Shown: positions 8,605 through 15,275, numbered from the stretch's first letter. The stretch: 22,300 bases of DNA from Bacillota bacterium (GCA_023398495.1 JAEWSG010000004.1:1-22300); one strand, 5' to 3'. The notes: generated by a model not told the origin, from the sequence alone. Program-made: numbers and translations.

Positions 8605-9042
8605 CTATTCACCTCTCTCCTCAAATACAATTGCACCATTAGGACAACCCTCAACGCATTGAGGTATTCCGCTATTTGTTTTTATGCAAAGCTCACACTT
8701 TTGTATGGCACCTTCCTTTGAAGGAGATACTGCTCCATAAGGGCAAGATAATATACAAGTGTAGCAACCAATGCATCTGTCTTTATCAATTGTAACAACG
8801 CCATCGTCTTTTTTTGTCAATGCACCTGTTATGCATCCCTTAACACAAAGTGGCGTATCACAATGCCTGCATGAAACTGCAAAGGTTATTCCATTCATTT
8901 CCTCAAGTTTTATTCTCGGATTGATTTTAATGTCCTTTAACGCCCTTACCATATCTCTTTCATTACTTGACGCAAAAGCACAGTAGTATTCACACAAGTG
9001 ACATCCAAGGCACCATTTTTCATTTACATAAACTCGCTTCAT
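8605..9042 (-). CDS. Polyferredoxin with four [4Fe-4S] motifs (DmsB/HycB-like)
   Basis: A 145-aa electron-transfer protein with sixteen cysteines in four groups: Cys11/14/17/21, Cys58/61/66/70, Cys90/93/96/100 and Cys116/119/129/133. The spacing is that of the DmsB/HycB ferredoxin family, which holds four cubane clusters, and there is no export signal. The frame could begin at TTG 9060, but ATG 9042 has a GAGG site 6 nt away and starts just before the first cluster motif. It lies between the FMN synthase subunit and the FAD oxidoreductase with gaps of 33 and 1 nt, so it is the likely wire between them. Confidence 0.92.
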   Translation of the reverse strand: MKRVYVNEKWCLGCHLCEYYCAFASSNERDMVRALKDIKINPRIKLEEMNGITFAVSCRHCDTPLCVKGCITGALTKKDDGVVTIDKDRCIGCYTCILSCPYGAVSPSKEGAIQKCELCIKTNSGIPQCVEGCPNGAIVFEERGE

Positions 9043-9075
9043 TTTTCGCCTCACCACCAAAATAGTCTTTTATTC

Positions 9076-10581
9076 TTATTCTCCCGCATACTTAATTCCC
9101 AATATTTCTAATTCCTTTTCGTTCAGACCAACGCCACGGAGCATCAGCCTGTTACCCTTCAGGCTTTCAATAGAGTTAATGCCCATGCCACCCATCATTT
9201 CCTTGATTTCGTGTTGCCATGCAGTCAAAAGGTTAACAAGTCTTTTATAACCTATGTTAGGGTTAAGGCGTTTTACCAAATCCTCTCTTTGTGTTGCAAT
9301 TCCCCAGTTGCATTTACCTGTCTGACAAGTCCGGCACAAATGACAACCCAAAGCCAGTAATGCAGCAGTTCCTATATAAACACAATCTGCCCCAAGTGCC
9401 ACCGCTTTTACAATGTCGGCACTTGAACGGATACTCCCACCTACAACAATAGATACATTATCACGAATACCCTCGTCACGCAGTCGTTTATCAACACTGG
9501 CTAATGCCAATTCAATTGGAATTCCAACATTATCACGAATACGGGTTGGAGCAGCACCAGTTCCACCACGGAAACCGTCAATAGCAATAATATCGGCACC
9601 ACTGCGTGCAATACCGCTTGCAATTGCAGATACATTGTGAACAGCAGCAATTTTTACTATGACCGGCTTTGTGTAAGCAGTTGCTTCCTTTAACGAATAT
9701 ACAAGCTGCCTGAGATCCTCAATGGAATAAATGTCGTGATGCGGAGCAGGCGAAATAGCATCGGAGCCTTCAGGTATCATACGGGTTTTGGAGATATCAC
9801 CCACAATCTTTCTACCCGGAAGATGTCCGCCAATGCCGGGCTTTGCACCCTGTCCCATCTTGATTTCAATGGCAGCCGCACTGTTCAGATACTCCTTATG
9901 AACGCCAAAACGTCCTGATGCCACCTGAACTATAGTATTTGAACCATATTTATAAAAATCTTCATGAAGTCCGCCTTCTCCTGTATTATAGAGAATACCC
10001 ATTTCTGTAGCAGCTCTTGCCAGACTTTCATGAGCATTATAACTAATAGAGCCGTAACTCATTGCTGAAAACATAATTGGCATGGAAAGCACAACATGCG
10101 GTGATAGATTTTTTTTAAGCCTGCCCTCTTCATCTCTCTCAATCTTAACGGATTTTGTTCCCAAAAAAACCTTGGTTTCCATAGGTTCTCGTAAAGGGTC
10201 AATAGGAGGATTTGTAACCTGAGATGCATTGAGCAATATTTTATCAAAATACACGGGATAGTTTTCCGGATTTCCCATGCTTGAAAGCAAAACACCACCA
10301 CTACTTGCCTGCTTGTATACCTCTTTAATGCTTTTTCCGCTCCAGTTTACATTTTCCTTAAAGGTATGGTCAGTCTTAACAATTTTCAAAGCCCTAGTGG
10401 GGCAAAGAGAAACACAGCGGTGGCAGTTTACGCATTTCGCATCATCAGATACCAATTTGTTGCTGCCCTCCAGATATTCGTGTGCTTCATTGGCACATTG
10501 ACGCTCACACACACGACACGCAATACAGCGGTCATAATCTCTTATAATTTCATAGTCCGGATATAAATAATCTATAGCCAT
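9076..10581 (-). CDS. gltB: Glutamate synthase FMN/Fe-S catalytic subunit with N-terminal ferredoxin domain
   Basis: This 501-aa protein carries the synthase reaction: 2-oxoglutarate plus ammonia (from glutamine) plus two electrons gives glutamate. Two [4Fe-4S] motifs come first (Cys19/22/25/29 and Cys50/53/56/60), each followed by a typical ferredoxin sequence. The FMN-binding barrel covers about 130-430, with landmarks GEGGLHEDFY, IKMGQGAKPGIGGHLPG, DGFRGGTGAAPT and VGGSIRSSADI. Cys413-x5-Cys419-x4-Cys424 matches the [3Fe-4S] ligand spacing of GltB. The glutaminase and GXGXG parts are separate genes, as in the archaeal-type split enzyme. The ATG at 10581 overlaps the upstream stop by 1 nt (TAATG), indicating coupling. 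Confidence 0.94.
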   Translation of the reverse strand: MAIDYLYPDYEIIRDYDRCIACRVCERQCANEAHEYLEGSNKLVSDDAKCVNCHRCVSLCPTRALKIVKTDHTFKENVNWSGKSIKEVYKQASSGGVLLSSMGNPENYPVYFDKILLNASQVTNPPIDPLREPMETKVFLGTKSVKIERDEEGRLKKNLSPHVVLSMPIMFSAMSYGSISYNAHESLARAATEMGILYNTGEGGLHEDFYKYGSNTIVQVASGRFGVHKEYLNSAAAIEIKMGQGAKPGIGGHLPGRKIVGDISKTRMIPEGSDAISPAPHHDIYSIEDLRQLVYSLKEATAYTKPVIVKIAAVHNVSAIASGIARSGADIIAIDGFRGGTGAAPTRIRDNVGIPIELALASVDKRLRDEGIRDNVSIVVGGSIRSSADIVKAVALGADCVYIGTAALLALGCHLCRTCQTGKCNWGIATQREDLVKRLNPNIGYKRLVNLLTAWQHEIKEMMGGMGINSIESLKGNRLMLRGVGLNEKELEILGIKYAGE

Positions 10582-11669
10582 TATATCGTTCCTTTCTCTA
10601 GTGTAATAATAACTCCCTCACCACCACTTGGCGACCAGACTTTGTCCAAATCATTCTGTATTACTCTTATAGCCGCTTCTTCACTGGCGATATATACAAC
10701 ATCATCTTTTTCTCCAATCACCATACTACGGAGCTTCAGTCTGTCATTCAATGCCATAATTCCACCCTCAAAGCCCACAAGTATAGAAAATGGTCCGGTA
10801 ATTAACTGAGAAGCAAAAGCATTTCTTAGAAACTCAAGTTCTTCTCTTTCCTTTTGAGGTTTATCTTCTATAGTTGACCAAAACGGTGCAGCAATTACTG
10901 AACTAATTTCCTCAAAGGTTAGTCCTTTCTTTCTGTGCAGATAATCTATTATATAAGTGATCACTTCGGTATCTGTTTGTAATGTACACTTATAACCATA
11001 CATTTCAATAGCACGCCGGTTTGCATCATAGGAGGAAATCTCGCCGTTGTGAACTACGGAATAATCCAGCAATGCAAACGGATGAGCACCGCCCCACCAA
11101 CCGGGAGTATTCGTAGGGTAACGTCCATGTGCTGTAAAACAATACCCCTCATATTCCTCCAGGCGATAAAACCGTCCCACATCTTCCGGAAATCCAACAG
11201 CTTTGAATACCCCCATATTCTTTCCGCTTGAAAAGATATATGCACCTGCAATGGTGGTATTCACCTTAAACACACACTTAGCTACAAACTCACGCTCATC
11301 TAACTGGCTATCTGCAAGCTTTGTAGGCAATGGAGCTACGAAGTATCTCCATATAAGAGGTTCATCTGTAATTTCAGGAATTTTCTTCGTAGGAATCTTT
11401 GAAAGATTAATAATATCAAAATGCTCCTCTAAAAATTCTTCACTCTCTTTTTTTGCCGTGTTGTTATCATAAAATATATGAAAAGCGTAATAATCTTTAT
11501 ATTCCGGATAAATTCCATAGGCTGCAAAACCACCTCCAAGACCGTTAGAACGATCATGCATAGAGGCGATGGAATCAATGATGCTTTTACCTGAAAAGCG
11601 GTTGCCGGATTTTGAAATAATGCCCGATATCGCACAACCTGACAGGTTTCTAAACATTCCTTCTCTCAC
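10581..11669 (-). CDS. Glutamate synthase glutaminase (class II amidotransferase) subunit
   Basis: A 362-aa class II glutamine amidotransferase domain that frees ammonia from glutamine for the synthase subunit. Family landmarks are SGCAISGI with the presumed nucleophile Cys12, FTAHGRYPTNTPGWWGGAHPF-type sequence about halfway, VVHNGEISSYDANR and QTDTEVITY. The nucleophile is not at position 2, so 11 residues would have to be removed for an N-terminal Cys, as in classical GltB. The start is GTG at 11669, preceded by AGGTGGGGG. The ATG at 11657 would give Cys8 but has poor spacing to its site. It is first in a five- or six-gene operon and is preceded by a 112-nt leader that I read as an attenuator. 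Confidence 0.9.
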   Translation of the reverse strand: MREGMFRNLSGCAISGIISKSGNRFSGKSIIDSIASMHDRSNGLGGGFAAYGIYPEYKDYYAFHIFYDNNTAKKESEEFLEEHFDIINLSKIPTKKIPEITDEPLIWRYFVAPLPTKLADSQLDEREFVAKCVFKVNTTIAGAYIFSSGKNMGVFKAVGFPEDVGRFYRLEEYEGYCFTAHGRYPTNTPGWWGGAHPFALLDYSVVHNGEISSYDANRRAIEMYGYKCTLQTDTEVITYIIDYLHRKKGLTFEEISSVIAAPFWSTIEDKPQKEREELEFLRNAFASQLITGPFSILVGFEGGIMALNDRLKLRSMVIGEKDDVVYIASEEAAIRVIQNDLDKVWSPSGGEGVIITLEKGTI

Positions 11670-11781
11670 AATTCATACCCCCACCTAAAAATTGAGGCAT
11701 TCATCATATAGCACCGTCTTAGTAGCAATAAGCCGCAATAGCTTGTTTACCAGACACTATCTGATGAACGCCTTTGTTCAT
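11670..11781 (-). promoter_or_regulatory. ANTAR-type antitermination leader of the glutamate synthase operon
   Basis: The predicted transcript starts near 11781. Its first 18 nt form a hairpin with a perfect 6-bp stem (AUGAAC/GUUCAU, 11781-11764) and the hexaloop AAAGGC, with A at 1 and G at 4, the signature bound by ANTAR antiterminators. A second hairpin (AAGCU-AUUGC-GGCUU, about 11745-11731) has A1 and G4 but only five loop bases, so it is an imperfect second half. The bases GGCGUUCAUCAGAUAG, which include part of the first loop and its 3' arm, can instead pair with 11711-11696 to form a terminator stem. Binding to the hairpin would therefore block termination. No ANTAR protein is encoded in the window. 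Confidence 0.6.
11687..11772 (-). terminator. Attenuator terminator in the glutamate synthase leader
   Basis: Two 16-nt arms (11772-11757 and 11711-11696 on the minus strand) pair at 15 of 16 positions, one being a G-U pair, around a 45-nt loop. They are followed by UCAAUUUUU, and the ribosome-binding site of the first gene comes right after the U tract. The 5' arm overlaps the 5'-terminal hexaloop hairpin, so the two cannot coexist. Confidence 0.6.
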
Positions 11782-11787
11782 ATTCAT

Positions 11788-11816
11788 ATTATACTATAGA
11801 TAATCAAACAGGTCAA
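11788..11816 (-). promoter_or_regulatory. Sigma-A promoter of the glutamate synthase operon
   Basis: Minus-strand TTGACC (11816-11811) and TATAAT (11793-11788) are separated by exactly 17 bp. The predicted start point is near 11781, which is the first base of the hexaloop hairpin. Confidence 0.8.
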
Positions 11817-11953
11817 CAGGTTTTTGAAAGTTTGTTGTTGCAAACTTGCAAATTTTATATAACATTGGCATCTCACACTGTTGCTTTGTCCGTTTTTTGC
11901 AATAACACTCATAGTTTATTGCATTTTTTACAACAACATACGTAAAATAAGTA
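11817..11953. promoter_or_regulatory. Shared divergent control region with repeated TTGCAA sites
   Basis: This non-coding stretch lies between the two divergent promoters. It holds TTGCAAA twice in direct repeat 8 bp apart (11838-11844, 11846-11852), overlapping the dyad GTTTG-N6-CAAAC (11830-11845). Nearer the asnA promoter there is a perfect 8-bp inverted repeat, TGCAATAA (11898-11905) and TTATTGCA (11916-11923). These are candidate binding sites for a regulator of both operons. I do not recognise the protein. Confidence 0.4.
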
Positions 11954-11982
11954 TTGACGGATTATTTTTATTGTGCTATACT
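11954..11982 (+). promoter_or_regulatory. Sigma-A promoter of asnA
   Basis: TTGACG (11954-11959) and TATACT (11977-11982) are separated by 17 bp. The predicted start is near 11989, only a few bases before the leader hairpin. Confidence 0.8.
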
Positions 11983-11988
11983 CTGCTC

Positions 11989-12040
11989 ATAGAGCAAAGA
12001 TGCTGTGGATTTATAAATCCGTGCACCTTTGCTTTTTTAT
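11989..12040 (+). promoter_or_regulatory. Short attenuator leader of asnA with an ANTAR-like hexaloop
   Basis: The predicted RNA begins with a small hairpin AGC-AAAGAU-GCU (11993-12004). Its hexaloop has A1 and G4, as on the glutamate synthase side. The stem is short: three pairs, a mismatch, then one more pair. The same bases form the 5' arm of a longer terminator: AGCAAAG (11993-11999) pairs with CTTTGCT (12027-12033), then TGC with GCA, then GGATT with AATCC, followed by six T residues. No second hexaloop hairpin is evident, and no T-box motif is seen. Antitermination by an ANTAR protein is an inference. Confidence 0.5.
11993..12038 (+). terminator. Intrinsic terminator ahead of asnA
   Basis: A three-segment stem (7 + 3 + 5 bp with small internal loops, loop TATA) ends in T12033-T12038. 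It lies between the asnA promoter and its ribosome-binding site, so it must be bypassed for asnA to be made. Confidence 0.7.
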
Positions 12041-12070
12041 TTATTATTTTAATTTGAAAGGAGCATAAAT

Positions 12071-13078
12071 ATGAGTAAACTAACAACACCAAAAGGGTAC
12101 AAATCCATATTAAAACTTTATGATACCCAAAGTGCAATCGGAACAATCAAGAGGATCTTTGAGGACAATCTAAACAATACTCTTAATTTGAAAAGAGTTT
12201 CTGCTCCATTGTTTGTCCTTCCTAAAACAGGCCTCAACGATGACTTGAACGGAATCGAGCGTCCCGTAGAGTTTGAGATAAAAGAGACTGCTACAAAAGC
12301 TCAGGTTGTTCATTCTTTGGCAAAGTGGAAACGTATGGCTTTGCATAAATATGGGTTTCCGGTAGGCGAAGGCTTATGCACAGATATGAACGCCATCCGC
12401 CCTGACGAAGAAATGGATAATCTGCATTCCATATATGTAGATCAATGGGATTGGGAAAAAGTCATTGACCAGTCCACAAGAAATCTGGAAACTTTAAAAA
12501 ACACAGTAGTAAAAATTGTTGCTGCTATTTGTGATACTCTAGAAGAAACAAAAAAGCTATATCCAGTACTTTCATTAAGTCTTTCAAGAGATGTTTCATT
12601 TGTAACCACGCAAGAGCTTGAGGAATTATATCCTTCCCTTTCTCCTAAAGAGCGTGAAAATGAATATCTAAAACAACATAAAACAGCTTTCATTATGCAG
12701 ATCGGGGATGTATTAAAATCCGGCATTAAGCATGACGGGAGAGCACCCGACTATGATGACTGGAAATTAAACGGTGACATCGTATTCTGGAATGAAGTTT
12801 TAGAGTGTGCTTTTGAGGTATCCTCCATGGGTATCCGTGTCGACAGTAAATCTCTCGACGAACAGCTTACCAAAGCAGGTTGTGACAACCGCCGCAACTT
12901 TCCGTTTCACAGTATGCTGCTTAACAACGAATTACCACTTACTATGGGTGGTGGTATCGGTCAGTCAAGAATCTGTATGTTGCTTTTGCAAAAAGCACAT
13001 ATAGGTGAAGTTCAGGTTTCCGTCTGGGACGATGAAACTATTTCAGGTTGCAGCAATGCCGGAATAGAATTGCTGTAA
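12071..13078 (+). CDS. asnA: Aspartate-ammonia ligase (asparagine synthetase A)
   Basis: The 335-aa enzyme makes asparagine from aspartate, ammonia and ATP, releasing AMP and pyrophosphate. It is the class II aminoacyl-tRNA-synthetase-like AsnA, not the AsnB type. Recognisable stretches are LKRVSAPLFV near residue 40, GIERPVEFEIKE, VHSLAKWKRMAL, SIYVDQWDWEKVI, IVFWNEVLECAFEVSSMGIRVD-like sequence and GGGIGQSRICMLLL at the C-terminus. Length matches the family (about 330). The ATG at 12071 has an AAAGGAG site 8 nt upstream. It is monocistronic, transcribed divergently from the glutamate synthase-asnB operon, with its own promoter, attenuator and downstream terminator. The cell therefore has both ammonia- and glutamine-dependent routes to asparagine side by side. 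Confidence 0.96.
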   Translation: MSKLTTPKGYKSILKLYDTQSAIGTIKRIFEDNLNNTLNLKRVSAPLFVLPKTGLNDDLNGIERPVEFEIKETATKAQVVHSLAKWKRMALHKYGFPVGEGLCTDMNAIRPDEEMDNLHSIYVDQWDWEKVIDQSTRNLETLKNTVVKIVAAICDTLEETKKLYPVLSLSLSRDVSFVTTQELEELYPSLSPKERENEYLKQHKTAFIMQIGDVLKSGIKHDGRAPDYDDWKLNGDIVFWNEVLECAFEVSSMGIRVDSKSLDEQLTKAGCDNRRNFPFHSMLLNNELPLTMGGGIGQSRICMLLLQKAHIGEVQVSVWDDETISGCSNAGIELL

Positions 13079-13111
13079 GGAGGAGTAAAGAGCTAAAAAC
13101 AAAATAACCCC

Positions 13112-13142
13112 ACAGACACAAGCTAAAATCCTATGTGTCTGT
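13112..13142 (+). terminator. Hairpin just after asnA
   Basis: Perfect 9-bp arms ACAGACACA (13112-13120) and TGTGTCTGT (13134-13142) surround a 13-base loop. No T tract follows, so it may stabilise the 3' end and not stop transcription itself. Confidence 0.4.
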
Positions 13143-13155
13143 ATAACAAATTACA

Positions 13156-13201
13156 CGAACCAGCTTTATACCTTATACATTAATAGCTGGTTCGCATTTT
13201 T
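13156..13201 (+). terminator. Rho-independent terminator of asnA
   Basis: Perfect 10-bp arms CGAACCAGCT (13156-13165) and AGCTGGTTCG (13185-13194) are followed by CA and five T residues, then a further T-rich run. Confidence 0.75.
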
Positions 13202-13264
13202 GTTCTTTTAAAAATTTTGTAGCATACTATTTTCAACAACCGAAAGATTATTTTAAAACCTTTG

Positions 13265-14053
13265 CTAATTTTCTATCCTTCTTTCCATAAGCCAACAACT
13301 TGCATAGAATATACCCACAAAAGAAATCACACTGAAAAAACTGTCAATGACGTTAAATTCTATTCCAAGAAGTTTATAATTTAAAACAGGAAGTTTTGTT
13401 AATTGGTTACTTATAATGACTAATACGGTCACGGAAGCTATAAGAGTTAATACTGATATAAACCCTGCCAGCCTATTATTTCGTGAAAAGCATCTTGATA
13501 TAATAATTGAAAACAAAAACAACATATATACCAATAACAACACAAGTACAAAATGGATTAAAAATAATATGACCTCCAAAGGATTTCTTAAAAGTTCACT
13601 AGATAATTGAATTAAATTTTCTATCAGTGCAAACTCCATCTTTGGTCTGAAATATATAAGCAATGATACCATGCTTATGAGTAAAGCTATGACCGAAGAA
13701 ATAATAACAGCAATAACCTTTGAAGATATCTTTTTCCACGCAGGAAAAGGCAGCATATGTTCTAAAACCGATTGATTTCCGGTTAAATCCTTATCAAATC
13801 TATATATACCTTCAAGGATAGGCAAAAACAATATAAATAAGCTTAACATCAAATACAATATAAACATTATTCCAATTGAAACAGAAGTTCTATCAGGGTG
13901 GGCTTTATCCATTATTTGGATAACAGAATTGTTCTTTGATAATATAGCTGTAGAGACCACCAATGTAATCTGTATCAATATATATGCAAATATGAAAATC
14001 CTAAATGACTTCCACTTCTTTACCAATTCATATTGTGTAAGTTTCATCAACAT
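13265..14053 (-). CDS. ABC transporter permease (YtrC/D-like, ABC-2 type)
   Basis: A 262-aa integral membrane protein with about six hydrophobic segments (near residues 20-40, 60-85, 110-135, 155-190, 200-215 and 235-255) and no ATPase motif. The sequence between the second and third segments (YRFDKDLTGNQSVLEHMLPFP) resembles the loop after helix 2 in ABC-2 permeases. The ATG at 14053 overlaps the end of the ATPase gene by 7 bp, and its GGGAGG site has better spacing than for the in-frame ATG at 14047. It pairs with the upstream ATPase. The role may be antibiotic or envelope-stress efflux or sensing, by analogy with ytr operons. The substrate is unknown. Confidence 0.85.
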   Translation of the reverse strand: MLMKLTQYELVKKWKSFRIFIFAYILIQITLVVSTAILSKNNSVIQIMDKAHPDRTSVSIGIMFILYLMLSLFILFLPILEGIYRFDKDLTGNQSVLEHMLPFPAWKKISSKVIAVIISSVIALLISMVSLLIYFRPKMEFALIENLIQLSSELLRNPLEVILFLIHFVLVLLLVYMLFLFSIIISRCFSRNNRLAGFISVLTLIASVTVLVIISNQLTKLPVLNYKLLGIEFNVIDSFFSVISFVGIFYASCWLMERRIEN

Positions 14054-14742
14054 GCGAACACCTCCCTGTAATAATCATCAAGTGTCATATTTTTTTCTTC
14101 CCTCAAAGTGTCTATATCCGTTGAGTATACAACTTTTCCTTCTTTAATAAAAAACGCTTCGTCTAATATTCCTTCAATCTCATTTACAAGATGACTTGTT
14201 ATCAGCATTGAACTTTCAACATTAAAACCTTTTAATATGGCACCTAAAATCATCTCCCTTGCAACAGGATCAACACCATTTAAAGGTTCATCAAGAATAA
14301 TTAGCTTAGCCTCTCTTGAAAGAGTTAGTGCAAGTGCAAGTTTTTCCTTCATCCCTTTAGACAAAGCCTTAAAATTACTGTTTATATCAAGTTTCATAAA
14401 TTGCAGAAGTTCATCAAACTTATTTGCATTAAAATCGGCAAAGAACTTTAAATAAAGGTTTTTAGCATCACTTATTTTCATCCAGGGATACAAAAATTCG
14501 CTGTCCGGAAGGTATGCAACAATCTCTTTTGTTTTGTAGCTTATCAAGTTATCGCAAACTTTTATGGTACCTTTTGAGGGTTTTACCAATCCGGAAATCA
14601 TTTTTAAAAGCGTTGTCTTCCCACTGCCATTAGGACCTAAAAGCCCTGCAATTTTTCCTTTTCCAACTTCAAGGCTCAGCCCGTCTAAAGCTCGTTTATT
14701 CAGATAATTCTTTGATACTTCATGAACTTCGAGTGCCTTCAT
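14047..14742 (-). CDS. ABC transporter ATP-binding protein (YtrB-like)
   Basis: A 231-aa ATPase with Walker A GPNGSGKTT near residue 37, signature LSKGM near 130, Walker B LIILDEPLNGVDP with the catalytic Glu present, and switch His in ITSHLVNEIE. The C-terminal section is short and has no added domain. It overlaps the GntR gene by 4 bp (ATGA) and the permease gene by 7 bp, so the three are translated together. It presumably energises the adjacent permease. The set GntR-ATPase-permease matches YtrA-type operons, which in Bacillus respond to cell-wall-acting antibiotics. The inducer here is an inference. Confidence 0.92.
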   Translation of the reverse strand: MKALEVHEVSKNYLNKRALDGLSLEVGKGKIAGLLGPNGSGKTTLLKMISGLVKPSKGTIKVCDNLISYKTKEIVAYLPDSEFLYPWMKISDAKNLYLKFFADFNANKFDELLQFMKLDINSNFKALSKGMKEKLALALTLSREAKLIILDEPLNGVDPVAREMILGAILKGFNVESSMLITSHLVNEIEGILDEAFFIKEGKVVYSTDIDTLREEKNMTLDDYYREVFAC

Positions 14743-15101
14743 TTTCTCCCCTCCATTACGCTTTTTATATATTCAACTATTTCTTCTTTTTTAAGACCCA
14801 ATTCGGTCATTTCTTCAACAAATCTCTTTGCGTATTTCTCCGCCTGAGTTATCTTTAATTTCTCTATTAGTCCATTTTCTTCGGAAATAAATGTGCCTAT
14901 ACCCCTTTGGGAATAGGTAACTCCTTCTCTTTCAAGTTCCATAAAAACCCTCTGTACCGTATTGGGATTCACTTTATAGTTTTCTGCAAAATCTCTTAGT
15001 GACGGCAATTTATCTCCCCCCCTGATCTTTCCTGTAACAATGTCCGCTTTCAACTTCTCTATTATCTGCAAATAAATAGGTGCACTACCTTCAAATTTCA
15101 T
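14739..15101 (-). CDS. GntR-family regulator, YtrA subfamily
   Basis: A 120-aa repressor with an N-terminal winged helix (about residues 8-75, including APIYLQIIEKLK, KLPSLRDFAENYKVNPNTVQ and RGIGTFIS) and a short helical tail of about 45 residues. This is the size of YtrA-type members, which lack a large effector domain. The ATG at 15101 is preceded immediately by an in-frame GTG at 15104. Both lie within range of a GGGGGTG site, so the exact start is uncertain by one residue. It heads the ABC operon and likely represses it through the dyad over the promoter. Confidence 0.9.
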   Translation of the reverse strand: MKFEGSAPIYLQIIEKLKADIVTGKIRGGDKLPSLRDFAENYKVNPNTVQRVFMELEREGVTYSQRGIGTFISEENGLIEKLKITQAEKYAKRFVEEMTELGLKKEEIVEYIKSVMEGRK

Positions 15102-15151
15102 CACATATATTCACCCCCATGTTCAGTTTTTCACTCACGCAATTAATTTTC

Positions 15152-15177
15152 TAGTACACTATTATACTAATGCACTA
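15152..15177. promoter_or_regulatory. Operator dyad of the GntR/ABC operon
   Basis: Two adjoining 13-bp half sites, TAGTACACTATTA (15152-15164) and TACTAATGCACTA (15165-15177), are inverted repeats matching at 10 of 13 positions (TAGTRCAYTAKTA). The dyad covers the -10 region of the promoter, which fits direct repression by the YtrA-type protein encoded just downstream. Confidence 0.65.
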
Positions 15178-15192
15178 TGGCAAAAATGTCAA
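15164..15192 (-). promoter_or_regulatory. Promoter of the GntR/ABC operon
   Basis: Minus-strand TTGACA (15192-15187) and TAGTAT (15169-15164) have a 17-bp spacer. A better hexamer, TATAAT (15166-15161), would require a 20-bp spacer. The operator dyad overlaps both. Confidence 0.65.
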
Positions 15193-15193
15193 T

Positions 15194-15275
15194 ACTCAAA
15201 ATTTTACCCCGCCTCAACAATAGAATAAATAATGTCCTCTATCTGTTGAAACGGGGTAGAATCAAACTTTTGAGT
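15194..15275. repeat. 82-bp multi-segment inverted repeat after blaR1
   Basis: Four nested paired segments share one axis: ACTCAAAA/TTTTGAGT (15194-15201, 15268-15275), ACCCCG/CGGGGT (15206-15211, 15252-15257), TCAACA/TGTTGA (15214-15219, 15244-15249) and TAGA/TCTA (15221-15224, 15238-15241). It lies 43 bp beyond the BlaR1 stop and abuts the GntR promoter. On the minus strand the GC-rich helix is followed by AAAATTTT, so it may end the blaI-blaR1 transcript. It is much longer than a usual terminator. Confidence 0.6.

Noticed and set aside
11719..11781. 20-codon frame (starting MNKGVHQIVS) in the glutamate synthase leader
   Set aside because: Its ATG is at or next to the predicted transcript start with no room for a ribosome-binding site, and it has no run of regulatory codons. 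The bases are better explained by the hexaloop hairpin and terminator arm.
11989..12070. T-box riboswitch upstream of asnA
   Set aside because: The leader is only about 80 nt long and lacks the T-box antiterminator sequence and specifier stem.
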